From Hygrophila difformis (taxonomy: Eukaryota > Streptophyta > Magnoliopsida > Lamiales > Acanthaceae), in contig JAOANR010000004.1 of the NCBI GenBank assembly GCA_030278955.1, forward strand, positions 51,711,459 through 51,775,458: a DNA stretch of 64,000 nt, in the 5' to 3' direction. The translations under genes were made by a program, and so were the position numbers. Within the stretch, counting starts at the first letter, position 1, and each line of letters begins with the position of its first letter. The notes beneath the pieces were generated by a model. It was not told the DNA's origin and did no database searches. It was given only the letters and a program-made list of their open reading frames with translations. Positions 11,101 through 21,580 of this stretch are shown here, one piece after another.

Positions 11101-11852
11101 ATCCGTTTAGACCACAAGAGGAAGATGAACAAATTCTTGGACCAGAGGTCCCATATTTAAGTGCCATAGGTGCTTTAATGTATCTTGCAAACTGCACTAG
11201 ACCAGATATATCATTTGCAGTAAATTTATTAGCGAGATTCAGTTCATCTCCTACAAGACGACATTGGAATGGAATTAAACATATATTTCGATATCTCCAA
11301 GGAACTATTGATCTTGGGTTATTTTACCCAAATGACTCTCGACATGAAATAATCGGCTTTGCTGATGCCGGATATTTATCAGATCCACATAAAGCCAAAT
11401 CTCAAACTGGCTATGTTTTTACATGTGGTGGTACTGCAATTTCATGGAGATCAATGAAGCAGACTTTGACTGCTACTTCGTCAAATCATGCTGAAATTTT
11501 AGCAATCCATGAAGCCAGTCGAGAATGTGTATGGTTGCGATCTTTGATGCACCATATATTGAAAAATTGTGGCATGGCTACTGAAGAAAAAATATCCTCA
11601 ACAGTTTTATATGAAGACAATGCAGCTTGTATAGCACAATTGAAGGGAGGGTATATTAAAGGAGATAGAACGAAACACATTTCACCAAAATTTTTCTTCA
11701 CTCATGATTTACAGAAAAATGGTGAAATAGATGTGCAGCAAATCCGTTCAGCTGATAATCTTGCGGATTTATTTACCAAGGCACTACCAACAGCAACATT
11801 CGAAAAGTTGGTGAAAAGTATCGGGATGCGCCAACTAAAGAACCTCAACTGA
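8133..11852 (+). CDS. Copia pol polyprotein (protease, integrase, RT, RNase H)
   Basis: An uninterrupted 1239-codon frame. The true start may be Met40, since the first 39 residues are hydrophobic and unlike the family. Domains in order: aspartic protease with DSAS at 52-55; GAG-pre-integrase with WHDRLGHPG near 221 and CxxC near 258-261; integrase with Asp289, Asp352 and Glu388 (35 residues between the last two, as expected for DDE); reverse transcriptase about 735-985 with YVDDL near 905 and YGLKQS; RNase H about 1060-1230 with ADAGY, ATSSNHAE and EDNAA. The order integrase before RT defines Ty1/copia. No stops or frameshifts are seen, which is notable given the missing gag. The clade is not assigned. 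Confidence 0.95.
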   Translation: MFLLRFEFFNFCYIIMHCVVSLIFNLVLILIISCFNYSKMGNYKSDNICLIDSASTHTILKDIRYFSNLKMGDTSINTICGSANIIQGIGTANLIFPEGTKLIVKNALLSPKSRRNLLSFKDIRENGYHLETSTSENVEYLLITNTTHGKKYILEKLPALSSGLYFSKINTIENYHLDHRSNIPQINQRFINGQRPTNIYHPKIGQRSIGSHMFTDEYMIWHDRLGHPGSTMMRRIITNSHGHSLKGQKLLQHNDYICVACSQGKLISKHSPTKVGTESPSFLERIQGDICGPIDPPCGPFKYFMVLIDASTRWSNVSLLSSRNHAFAKLLAQIIKLRAQFPDYTIKNIRLDNAGEYSSQRFDEYCMSIGITVEHPVAHVHTQNGLAESLIKRLQLIARPLLMRSGLPLTAWGHAILHAAKLVRLRPTHYHEYSPIQLTFGHEPNISHLIIFGCAVYVPIAPPQRTKMGPQRRLGIYVGYESPSIIRYLEPLTGDLFTAKFKDCHFDESHFPTLGGDRNQPKKEKEINWKTPLDFFDPRTNDCELEVQRIVHLQSIANQLPDALCDSKRVTKSLIPAANVPIKINVPEGPITSAKDESTARLKRGRPPGSKDKNPRKKRGSQIIESDKITENIPEEKEALEEQVAPDEQELAAPEENELENNEISINFVTSRNVWNRDAIIIDNVFSYHIALDIINDDEDHEPNSVDECRKRKDWPKWKDAIQSELDSLARRNVFGPIVKTPENIKPVGYRWVFVRKRNDKNEIVRYKARLVAQGFSQRPGFDYDETYSPVMDGITFRYLISLAVHQNLEMRLMDVITAYLYGNLDTDIYMKVPEGLKMSETYESNPRHMYSIKLQKSLYGLKQSGRMWYNRLSESLIQEGYTNDPICPCIFIKKNGQGFVIIAVYVDDLNLIGTPEELQKAIEYLKKEFEIKDFGKTKSCLGLQIEYLNNGTFVHQTAYTQRVLKRFYMDKAHPLSTPMVVRSLDIKKDPFRPQEEDEQILGPEVPYLSAIGALMYLANCTRPDISFAVNLLARFSSSPTRRHWNGIKHIFRYLQGTIDLGLFYPNDSRHEIIGFADAGYLSDPHKAKSQTGYVFTCGGTAISWRSMKQTLTATSSNHAEILAIHEASRECVWLRSLMHHILKNCGMATEEKISSTVLYEDNAACIAQLKGGYIKGDRTKHISPKFFFTHDLQKNGEIDVQQIRSADNLADLFTKALPTATFEKLVKSIGMRQLKNLN

Positions 11853-11980
11853 TGCTTTGATCAGGGGGAGAAGTAAAAATACAAGAATCATGTACTCTTT
11901 TTCCTAACTTGGATTTTTTTCCCATAGGGTTTTTTCCAAGTAAGGTTTTAACGAGGCATATTCTTCGTATTGACGACATT

Positions 11981-11990
11981 CAAGGGGGAG
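11981..11990 (+). other. Copia polypurine tract
   Basis: CAAGGGGGAG directly precedes the 3' LTR, the site of plus-strand priming. A second purine run, AGGGGGAGAAG, follows the pol stop near 11863. Confidence 0.8.
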
Positions 11991-12392
11991 TGTTATGCAT
12001 GTAAACAAGATTGTGAATGTCTAGTGTTCAACATGTGAATATCCATGTTCATGCCTTGATCATAAGGTTAGACATGTGAAAGTCTTGAAATGCATATGCC
12101 TTGATTATGAGGTTAGTAAATAGTGAGAGGATAAAAAAGTTTATAAATAGCCTATGTAATGTATTGAGAAAAGAGAGAAAAAATTTTATGCAAGCTTAAT
12201 ACTTGATTCATCTCATGCCATAATTGTTAGTTGTTACACTTTATCCATTTTATTATCCCACCTTTAAACTTCATTTCTTTCACCATTTAATCCCAATTTC
12301 CATTACAATACTTCCACTATAAACACAAGCTAATAAGCCATATACCATTTTATTATACACATACATAAATAAATATAGTTATTTCTATAACA
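11991..12392 (+). repeat. Copia 3' LTR
   Basis: Same 402-bp sequence as the 5' LTR with one substitution, and directly follows the polypurine tract. Confidence 0.95.
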
Positions 12393-13199
12393 TGAGGTTT
12401 ATTTTGGGGGAATGAAAAAGAGGTGGTATCGAGGGAAGGGAAGGGAGGAAGCGTCGGGGTCAGGCGCGTGCGGTACAGCCGGTAGGTGGGAACGTGTGGG
12501 AACGAGGACCCCGTGTGTCTGTGGTCAACCGGGCAGACTAAACCTCTGGTTTCCCGATTGCACGTGACGAACTACTCCTCGGCACGTGTCCCCAGCTAAG
12601 CCCCCCTCAGGCCTCAGCCGTTTCCAACTCTTTTCTCTCTTCCTGGCCTCGACTCGTCGCAGCCCCGAAACGTGCACCGTCCACCGTCTTGTCATTTCCA
12701 CCAACACTCTTCTTGCTCCCGTCCGTGTCCGCAATTGCCAACTGGCAATTGGCGTATTATATTAGGCGTAGTATATGGCAAGAATGAACTCTTTTATGGG
12801 AGGGAGTTCAGTTCAATCTTTGCCTCCTTGGTGCACTATCCATCTTGCTCATTGCAAAATGTGGACTGTAGATCTCACAATAAATTTTTTGTGTGCCCTA
12901 CTACATGTCCGGTGAAACACTTATGGATAGAGTTGAATTTTCTCTCTCTTTTTGGATCGTTACTTTAGATATTCCTAATAGCACTCGGATATTAATACCA
13001 TGCTATACACTACTGTTCTTGTAGACAAGAATAAGTAATGAGTTCCATATACAATTTCAAATTAAAACTCCAATTATTTAAGTGGATATTGAATGTATAT
13101 AAACGAAGAATTGTGATGATGGTGATTATTTGGGGACTGGTTCGTGTCCTGATTCAGACCAATCCTGAATGTCTGATTCTTTAATTTATATGCTAGGTA
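12393..13199 (-). promoter_or_regulatory. Displaced distal promoter-like region with G-boxes
   Basis: A GC-rich stretch (about 12420-12760) carrying two palindromic CACGTG G-boxes at 12561-12566 and 12583-12588, 22 bp apart, and a W-box core at 12523-12528 (TTGACC on the PUB strand). Before the copia element inserted, these would have lain about 1.0-1.1 kb upstream of the PUB start codon. They might instead belong to an unrecognised plus-strand transcript. A 98-codon plus ORF at 12672-12968 has no recognisable domain. The rest of the interval shows nothing identifiable. Confidence 0.45.
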
Positions 13200-13725
13200 T
13201 AGGGGTGAAAGCGGTACGGTAAATATCCGACCGATCCGATGCCGTATCCGATCATATTCGAATCTGAATCCGTTTTCGACTATCCGGGCGGATATTTCAA
13301 TATCCGTATCCGAATCCGAATCCGTATTTTAATATCCGCATTCGTATTCGTATTCGAAAATATCTGACCGTATCCGAGAATATCCGACCGTATCCGAAAA
13401 TTGATAGGATATTATCCGGATTTTAAATATGGATATCCGAATATATTAATATATTATTATTTAATAATTAAAATGATTAATAATTATAAAAAAATATCAA
13501 ATTTTCAAAAAAATTATAAAAAAAATTATCCGATAATCTATATCCGATTGAATCCGTATCCGTCATATATTCATCCTGTATCCGTACCATATCCGTAATC
13601 CGAAATATCCGAAACCGTATTCGTATCCGGCCCATCCGTATTCGATACCGAATTCGACAAAAAAAAATATGGATAATATCCGTATCCGACACTATCCGAC
13701 CGTATCCGTACCGTTTTCATCCCTA
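13200..13725. mobile_element. hAT-type MITE with CCGTATCCG subterminal arrays
   Basis: Inverted termini TAGGGGTGAAAGCGGTACGG and, from the right, TAGGGATGAAAACGGTACGG. The flanks gctaggta and gcctaggta are an 8-bp duplication with one inserted base. Both halves are filled with degenerate ATATCCG/CCGTATCCGAAT units in mirrored orientation around an AT-rich centre. There is no transposase. Confidence 0.8.
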
Positions 13726-16158
13726 GCCTAGGTAGTACTATTTCATTTTTAGTCTAGTTATATAATTGTACATTCCATTAATACTATAAATTAGTTTATC
13801 CAATTAGTGATTGTAATGCAGTTTTTAAATTTCCGTAATTTTAGGGACAAATATTTGCAGAAGTTATTGTCAGGATTTTGTGGATGATATTTAAAGAATG
13901 ATCATTCATTTGGTAATGAAAATATTTTGGATTTTATCATTTTAGTGCTAATTACCCTTAAGTGGGTCATTTCACATTCACCCAAAATTTAAAAATAGAT
14001 TCTTCCAAATTCCATTTCCCTCTCCCTCATTTCCCAAACCGTTTCCACATGGAGGAGTCTCCGACGTTGCGCAGTTCATATCCAAGGAGTTCGAACTGTG
14101 CAGTTCATGCTACATCTATTCCTTAACTATATGTATTCATGCCCAGTCATGCTATATATGTTACACTCTCTGATGCATTCATGGTCATTCATGCTGTTTG
14201 ATGTCCACCATGCTACATCTGATCTAGAACCTGATATATCCATGCCCAACCATGCTACATGTTCATCATGCTACATCTAATCCACAACCTGATGTATCTA
14301 TGCCCAACCATGCTGCTACATGTATTTTCCAAAAAATATTGTGATGAATTTACCTATGGGGCCTCCGTAGGTCAATACCCCAGGACAGTCATCATATCCT
14401 GTTGCTTCATCATCTTCTCCACAGATGTAATCCGCATGTATAGAATCGTCGAATGTCGGACCGCTTTCATCGTTCATAACCAAATCATCTTTGTACATAC
14501 AATCATCATGTGCCGTCGGGAATACATCACTGTTTATATCATCTTCCGGTATTGAATTCACATCAACATCTTCTTCGAGACCTGCTATGGCGGCTAGGGG
14601 TATGTTTTGAAACGTATGTGAATATTAGAATGCAATAACACATTTTTTGGACAAACATCTATTCAATTGTCAGGATATTAATGGTGAGAAAATTATGGCT
14701 TTAATTTAGTCATGATTAGATATTATTTCCATATTCAGGGTTGGCGTCCAAATTGTTAAGTTTTGATAATATTTAAATCTCATCACAAATCTCTCAAATG
14801 CAGCAGGTTCAGGAAAATCCTGAATGTCTAGAACCCTCAAATGCAGCAGGTTCAGGAAAATCCTGAATGTCTAGAGTCAGCTTCCTAACTCAATTGGATT
14901 ATTTGAGAATTGAGATTCCCACTTAAAGGAATAAAGTTGTATGTAGAAAGAGACGTCATGTGCTGGGATAATTAATTAATTAAAGGGCAAACTCGAAAAA
15001 GATGATCATTTTTGGGCCACTGATTTTGTTAATTCAGTAAAAATGCGCTTTATATATATATAAAGATGGGAATATGTTGGCTTTTAGGACATCTTTGAAA
15101 TCTAAAATTGGATGGCTGATGTATACTACTATCTTTGATGTCACGGGTTTGGATCTTTCAGCTGATCCCCTTTCTAAATATCAATACTAATAATTCAGAT
15201 GTGGACTTCTATAATAGAATTAAGTACGAAGTTCTTAATGTGAATTGATCAATTTATATTACTGTACTACCTTTTGGTGAGGAATTAATATGTTTTTATA
15301 TTACAATGGGGCATTTGAGCGTTAAATCTCAACTAATGACCCCAGAGTTGATAGTAGTACTAAATAAATCGCTAATAAATGCTGCATAGGACTCTGTAGC
15401 TGTGCAAATGTAGGGCAAAAATTTAAATTTCTTTCCGTGGTTTAAGAATGTTTATTATTCAGATCATTTTCTAGAGATTTTGCTTGTACCCAAATGTTCG
15501 TAGCGGTCTCTTTACATTGCTTTGTGGTCCAATTTTTAAATAATTGAGTCCACATTCTTCCACATTGCTTTGTGACTAGCAAGCAAAGTAGCAATGAAGC
15601 CACTGCCTTTGCCATCAATATCTAACATTAAAATTTTCTGGTGGTCCACTCGTCTCTACTTTTATAATTTAAGTGGAGTTTTTCAATACACCCCTCAAAC
15701 ACTTCAGCCAAAATCGTGCATCCATCTATGGATTGTGAAGCGGGTTACTGGAATGTTTTTTGTCAACTTTGTACTCTTTTTTTTTTTTTTTTGAAGAAAA
15801 AGGACCAAAATGTGATCAAACAGACATCATAGTGCGCAAGCGTTTTAGAACACCGTATTCAAATCCCCTCCGCCACGTTTGGTTGAAGGAATTCAAGACT
15901 CCCAGTAAAAATAATATAAAATGGAAGGAAAGAAGTGACCATCCTCTTGAAGCATTTGGTTGAAGGGATTCAAGATTCACTGCAAAAATTTAAATAAAAA
16001 TGGAAGGAAAGAAGTGAACGTAGGAAAATGGGCAAACTAGGATTGATTGGTGTTTTCTCCTGTCCTAATACTTCCCCCGAATTACTTTGATTGACTAAAC
16101 GGGTGCTGGACTGCTGGTGTTACACCAAGTCACCAATGACACACCAACGCCATATGTT
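13726..16158. other. Intergenic region with short tandem repeats
   Basis: No supported gene. It holds imperfect repeats of CCATGCCCAACCATGCTACAT-like units (about 14142-14325), a two-copy 38-bp tandem repeat near 14797-14877 built on AGCAGGTTCAGGAAAATCC, and a two-copy ~78-bp repeat near 15880-16020. An acidic minus-strand ORF at 14316-14561 (many Asp/Glu) may be a transposon-gene relic but matches nothing I recognise. Confidence 0.5.
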
Positions 16159-17028
16159 TAGGGATGTCAACTTTACCCGTAGGGTCGGGTAACCCGTCGG
16201 ATAATCGGATATCGGGTATGATAGGGTAGATATAATCGGGTAACGGGTAGGGTATTACCCGAAACCGAAATAAATCATATCGGGTGCGGGTAGGGTACGG
16301 ATTTATATATTACCCGATTATCCTACCCGATTAGCCTATTAAATATATATATTTATTTACTTATCTATATATATATAGGGTCGGGTAACCCGTCGGATAA
16401 TCGGGTAGGGTAGGGTAGATATAATCGGGTAACGGGTAGGGTATTACCCGAAACCGAAATAAATCATATTGGGTGCGGCTATGGTACGGATTTCATATAT
16501 TACCCGATTATCCTACCCGATTACCCGATTAAATATATATATATATATTTATTTACTTATCTATATATACTAATATATATTTAAATTTATATTATATATT
16601 AAGATATATTTATATATTTATTTATTTTTATATTTCAAATTTATTTATGTTTGAAATTTGGCAGTAAAAAGATTTATGAATTTTTTTACTGAATATTCTT
16701 AAATATTACAGTATTTATTTATGTTGCTTTAGCGGTTTCTTTTAAATTTTGTTCTCGTGCAATAATGAAGATTTTATTTATTTTTTTATGGTGAAAAATA
16801 AGTTTTTTCTTTGTTAAAGTTGAGTCGGGTAGAGTCGGTTAACTATGTAATATTTAAGATTTCGGGTACCCGTTTACCCGCGGATAAGTATTACCCGAAT
16901 CCTACACGATATTTAAATTTAGGGTAATAGGGTAGGGTAAGGGTACGATAATTATATTTCAGGTAGTGAGTGGAGCCGTGGAGGTGGCCTACCCGTACCC
17001 TACCCTACCCTACCCGTTTACATCCCTA
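16159..17028. mobile_element. hAT-type MITE with TACCCG/GGGTA subterminal arrays
   Basis: 870 bp bounded by TAGGGATGTCAAC and its inverted counterpart (right end GTTTACATCCCTA), with a perfect 8-bp duplication catatgtt at 16151-16158 and 17029-17036. The arms are packed with GGGTCGGGTAACCCG-type units. Most of the left arm is duplicated in tandem (16180-16370 and 16378-16560), leaving an AT-rich core. There is no coding capacity. Confidence 0.85.
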
Positions 17029-17036
17029 CATATGTT

Positions 17037-18794
17037 TCATGTAATTCGAAAATAGTATCCTTAAAATGATTACCATTGGCAGAAACATTTCCTTTCGTTC
17101 TCCTTTTGTTTCACTCCTAAACCTCCAAACAGCGCCATAAGTAAGCTTGATAGTGGAGTCCCGCCTAATATATAGTAGTACAAGGGAAAAGAAGTGGTTC
17201 CTCTTGATTGGGAGTGTATATTAGGGCGTTTAGTAACAATTCAAATGGGAAAATTAATAGAATGTCTCCCGCGAATTTTCACTCGCAAAATATTTCCAGT
17301 CAAGTTGGACAGAAAAATCAATTTCTTTCCTGTCGGTTCTTTTCATACCCCCAACACTTGAGTTTTCAGGACAAATATACCAGTAAGTAACCAATTCAAA
17401 CATGTAAGAAGTGGATTCTTGATGCTCACATGAAGCATTATTACTGGCACACATGAACATATATACAGTTATACACCGGCCCTCACGATATAATCTGCGT
17501 TGGAAATATAGCAGACCTCTGATCTTCAGCCAGGCAGTTGAGACTATTTGTGGTCGCAATAAGAGCTCCATTTTGATTGATTGTAATATGGCCATAGTAT
17601 TATGAGTGAACAGAACATTACAGAGCAAGATGTGTGGTCACAGATTTTTGTGTTTTGGTAAACTTTCATGAGCCGGCGGTCCATGATCATTGGACAATTT
17701 TCCATTTATCTGTATCAGTAACAGGAAAAAGAAAACAATTAATGGCAATACCGAGAGACACCTCGCCCAGATTCTTCGTCTAAACAAAGCGGTAGAAAGC
17801 AGTCCATACTCCATACCTTCGAAAATTTTAAGTTAATTCTGCCTGGTAACCATGTTCCTCCATTTCTTGTGTGCACATTGGTAGTGTATGCTTTGGTAAC
17901 ATGATCAACTCTTATCAGTAGCAAAGTCCACCTGATATAATAAGTTCACCATTCAGTTTAGACAACCTAGAACAAACATGTCCATGGAACACAAGAAAAC
18001 TAGCTTAGAAATCATAAGCTGACGTATAGAGAAATCAAAATGCAAATATTCTGGAATCACAACAAGATCTCCATGAGAATTAACAGTTTTATCAACACAG
18101 GAATTGATATCCGACTCATCCTCATATCCAAAGTCCCCCTGTCGTACCAATAAGATAATCTTAACATTTGCATTTATTTAAAATAGGAAACATTAAAAAC
18201 ACCTCTGGAATGAAAACAAAAGCACACGTGACACTCTCGATTTAGTGCTGGGGACTTGGGCGGAAAGTGAAATCACATACCTCAAACAGGAATCCCGAAA
18301 CTGAGAAATCTTCAGCAAAGTAACCCATAACTAGGATAAAATTAACCTCTCCAGAGACAGGTCAATGCTCTGAAACATCTCTAATAAATCTCTCTTACAG
18401 AACATCAACATTTGATCGAACCCTAAACCAATGATGGCTTTACTCGAGAAAACTTTACAATGGAAAAAAAAAAGAGCAAGAAAAAGAAGAAAGCTTGGTT
18501 TTGAATTGCAATATTTGCAATATAGAAGCGCAATATAGAAGCGGATAACAAGATTTTTCATCTATGGTTTATCACCCAATCAAACTAAACAATTCAATGG
18601 GTTTGCTATTACGAATATTTTTTCTTTTCTAATATAAACCTACAGATGTGATGAATATTGAAAGTAATCATAACATTCAATTCTGCATCCCAAGTGCAAG
18701 AAATAAGGTAATGGAATAATGATGGCCATTTTCAGAAGAGAACGCATACCTTGGAATAATTCATGTTCAGGGCTTTGGCAAGCACAAGTTTTCT
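17037..18794 (-). other. Region downstream of the NYN-LOTUS gene, possible spliced 3'UTR
   Basis: No ORF of note. A donor-like AAG|GTATGC on the minus strand near 18745-18752, about 45 bp after the stop codon, suggests the 3'UTR may be spliced with further exons toward 17.6 kb. This rests on motif alone. Confidence 0.35.
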
Positions 18795-20420
18795 TCAACC
18801 ACCAACGGCAACCATATACTTTCTTTTACTTATGGGTTCCTCCTGTAATGCCACCACATCGCTAACCTTCGCTAGCAGTTCTTCTAGACAATTCACACCA
18901 AAGCCCGCATAATCAAGCTGCCTTCTGTATTTTTGCCGGTAGATTGCCTCGAAACAACCTAGAAAAATTTGACACGAGTAGCTCACTAAGATCTCTTGAA
19001 GCTCGTATTTGAAATTTTTAATACTGTCACTAACAGTTAGAGATCGATCAGTCATCTTGGCATTCAGCTTCTCTCCTCCATCCTGATCATGGTTGACTCC
19101 AAAAATCACCCTTTCTTCTTCTGAGAACTCATCAGAAGATCCATTCCCAGAAATTGCATCAGAAGTTTCTTGCTGGGGCCCTTTTTCTTTCTTATCTCTT
19201 CTTGCCAAAATTATTGGCCCACCAATTCGTCCGGGCTTTGAGGTACGGAGGCATATATGCCTCCCATGGCCTTTCCCCTCCACAGAAATTGCATCAGACA
19301 TCTTATTAAGAATATGTACAAGCTTGAAGGCCCCATATTCGGAAACATACAGAGGTCTCCCATATATTTTTTGGTATTCTGCTGGAAGACGGATTAGGGG
19401 TAAAATGCCACCAAACAATTCCAGCAATTTTACCAGTTGGCTCTTCAAACCATTTAGATCTCCTGGCTGCACCCACATCAACTCATCTTGCTCACAAGAA
19501 GCAAGGGGCTTCAAAGGAGCTTGTTTTAGGCCAGATGAAACATCATTTGATTTAGGATTTGTCCGGTGTGGGGGGATTGACGTTGAACTGCCATTATGAG
19601 AACTTGAAGGATTAGGGGGAATTAATGTTGTACTACCATTTTGCGCAGGTTGAGACTGTGAGACGACCGAAAAATCCCTTGTATAGTAATAGCTTCTTGA
19701 GGTCCCTCTATACACTATTGCTTCTTCTTCATTTTGACCATCCACAGCATCATTGATTTGACATCCTGTAAGAAACCCAGAAACATCATCCAAACCAGAC
19801 CAAGGTGCACTTAATGCCTTACCAGGGGGCACAAAGCCTTCTCCACGAGCAACACTTGGCCAATCCCAAACAAACCTGCCAGCGTTACTTAGAGCAGATG
19901 AAACCCCTACACCAGAAGGAATAACAAGAATCACAGTGTATCCTCGCTGACCCAAAATATGGAGTGCAGGAGCAAAATCGACATCTCCTGAGATCAGCAT
20001 GATGGATGATGGTGGAGGATTATCTAGAGCAAAAAGGAACATGTCGACCAAAATTGCTTTATCAGCAGCATCCTTCCGCCCATTGGGGACATCAATGAGT
20101 TTAACACCTGTTCTCTGGCAACCTTCCCTTAATCTTCTCGGGAAAGCATTAAAATCCCCATAAGCGGAAAACATTGTTACAGCTCCATCGATTATAGGAT
20201 GGACCCGCAAAGCCATCCTAATATTACCACCCACATCCTCAGACCTGACATCACTGGGCACGGGACAGTTCTCAATGTCCCAAAGAATAGCCACAGGACC
20301 CTGAGAACTCCTATTCAGAGGAAGTTGAGATGGAGGTTTGTTTGAGACTTCCAGCTGTTTTGTGCCATTTCCTAAGTATTCTGATGGTGACACCATCATG
20401 GATGTCTTTGTGTTTGACAT
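18795..20420 (-). CDS. NYN-domain putative endoribonuclease with two LOTUS (OST-HTH) domains
   Basis: 541 residues in one exon. The NYN (PIN-like) nuclease domain covers about 42-188. Candidate metal-binding acidic residues are Asp48 (LWDIENCP), Asp117/Asp120 (KDAADKAILVDM) and Asp146/Asp148 (SGDVDF). The middle (about 200-310) is low-complexity and Ser/Pro-rich. LOTUS/OST-HTH domain 1 is about 315-395 and domain 2 about 465-540, ending at the C-terminus. The layout is that of MARF1/limkain-like proteins. In Arabidopsis related proteins are labelled putative endonucleases and some process mitochondrial RNA; no clear targeting peptide is visible here. The start is the first ATG, and a splice acceptor lies 46 bp upstream. 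By inference it binds and cleaves RNA; the substrate is unknown. Confidence 0.9.
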   Translation of the reverse strand: MSNTKTSMMVSPSEYLGNGTKQLEVSNKPPSQLPLNRSSQGPVAILWDIENCPVPSDVRSEDVGGNIRMALRVHPIIDGAVTMFSAYGDFNAFPRRLREGCQRTGVKLIDVPNGRKDAADKAILVDMFLFALDNPPPSSIMLISGDVDFAPALHILGQRGYTVILVIPSGVGVSSALSNAGRFVWDWPSVARGEGFVPPGKALSAPWSGLDDVSGFLTGCQINDAVDGQNEEEAIVYRGTSRSYYYTRDFSVVSQSQPAQNGSTTLIPPNPSSSHNGSSTSIPPHRTNPKSNDVSSGLKQAPLKPLASCEQDELMWVQPGDLNGLKSQLVKLLELFGGILPLIRLPAEYQKIYGRPLYVSEYGAFKLVHILNKMSDAISVEGKGHGRHICLRTSKPGRIGGPIILARRDKKEKGPQQETSDAISGNGSSDEFSEEERVIFGVNHDQDGGEKLNAKMTDRSLTVSDSIKNFKYELQEILVSYSCQIFLGCFEAIYRQKYRRQLDYAGFGVNCLEELLAKVSDVVALQEEPISKRKYMVAVGG

Positions 20421-21350
20421 GGCTGATGTATTAACTGGGCAGGGACTTATATCTTCTACCCTTCCTGAAATTAATGAACATAAGATAGGTCAATCCAAAC
20501 TTGAAGTTCTTCGACCAAAGTTTTGTCGGGATGTCCCCTATATTCTCATGCAAACATTGGAACGGTAACCACGCCAAAATTTTAACCTCATACTGTTATG
20601 TTGATATTAAAATATCCCTTTGCAATTGGCAAGAATTATTAAATCCGTACAAGAAAACAGGGGCTAGTGCCCACACCAGGGAAACTTAGTTTGATAGGAA
20701 AACCATCCAATATGTAAAATACAACAAATACTTATTGATCTAGCAAGATTTGGTAACAACACCATCTGCAAGTTAAAATTCGAAAAGAACATCAGATTAG
20801 ATATCACAGATTGAAGGGTCGGGAAACTTAATAAAACAGGAAATAACCATTAGAAGAAGAAGACGTAGAAATCTGCACTAGTTTTCGAGTTCAAACACAA
20901 TTAGGAAAGAAGAACAATTCGATATTCGCCAAATATTAAAAAAAACATAATCAAACATAGGAAAACCCATCACAAAACCAAAAGTTCAATCTAAACCGAC
21001 CTCAATTAGGAAAAAATATCCTCACAGCTGAAAAGATGAACATTGGAATAAAATTCACTCGCCCGACGACGGAATTCGTATTTGTGAGTAGATCGGAGAA
21101 AATCAAATCACGGAGACCGAATCACATCACAGTTATGAAAAAATTTCTTCGTATGCGAAAAAGGAAACGACGATGGAAATAGTAGTAATTTACCGGCTTT
21201 GTGTAGGCGGTGCGGCAATCGGCGTGAAAAATCGAAGGTAGGGATTGAGGGAAACGAGAGACAACACGAGGACAGGAGGCTGAGGCGTGAACCGACTTTT
21301 GACGTAAAAGTGGAAATGATGATTGTATAGAGGGCCCAAATGTAAACGGC
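20421..21350 (-). promoter_or_regulatory. 5'UTR, 5'UTR intron and promoter of the NYN-LOTUS gene
   Basis: On the minus strand an acceptor (AATTTCAG) ends at 20467, leaving a 46-bp 5'UTR piece before the ATG. A donor (GCCG|GTAAAT) at 21193/21194 defines a leader intron of about 727 bp. First-exon and promoter sequence should lie just above 21194. Splice sites are inferred by motif. Confidence 0.5.
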
Positions 21351-21580
21351 ACACTATTGAACTCCGGGTTTTAACTGTCGGTGTATTGTGTGGGCAGTCC
21401 ACTGCGCCGGGACCAGTTAAATTCAATTTACTGTATTATTTAATTATTTTGCAGGAGCGTTTGACCATGGCGGTTGCCGGTAGTGGTCGGCTGGTCGGGG
21501 CTTACTGAGCCAATTTGGTTCCCATGGGATACCTTTTTTGAAGCATGTGCTGGGCTAAATTATAGTCATAGGATATAAGT

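Larger units (their letters stand above)
6751..12392 (+). mobile_element. Ty1/copia LTR retrotransposon, complete ends, very young
   Basis: A 5.64-kb element with two 402-bp LTRs (TG...CA), an intact 1239-residue pol ORF, a purine-rich PPT and an almost duplicated target site (ggagg before, tgagg after). The LTRs differ at one position I can find (T at 6966 region, A at 12206 region), so insertion was recent. Gag is reduced to a short remnant, so the element is probably not self-sufficient. It lies between the PUB proximal promoter and more distal promoter-like sequence. Confidence 0.95.

Noticed and set aside
12672..12968. 98-codon plus ORF in the GC-rich promoter-like region
   Set aside because: No domain recognised and no intron or conservation evidence; left as non-coding.
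16991..17015. TACCCTACCCTACCC run resembling an interstitial telomere repeat
   Set aside because: The unit is CCCTA without the AAA of the plant telomere repeat and it belongs to the right subterminal array of the hAT MITE at 16159-17028.
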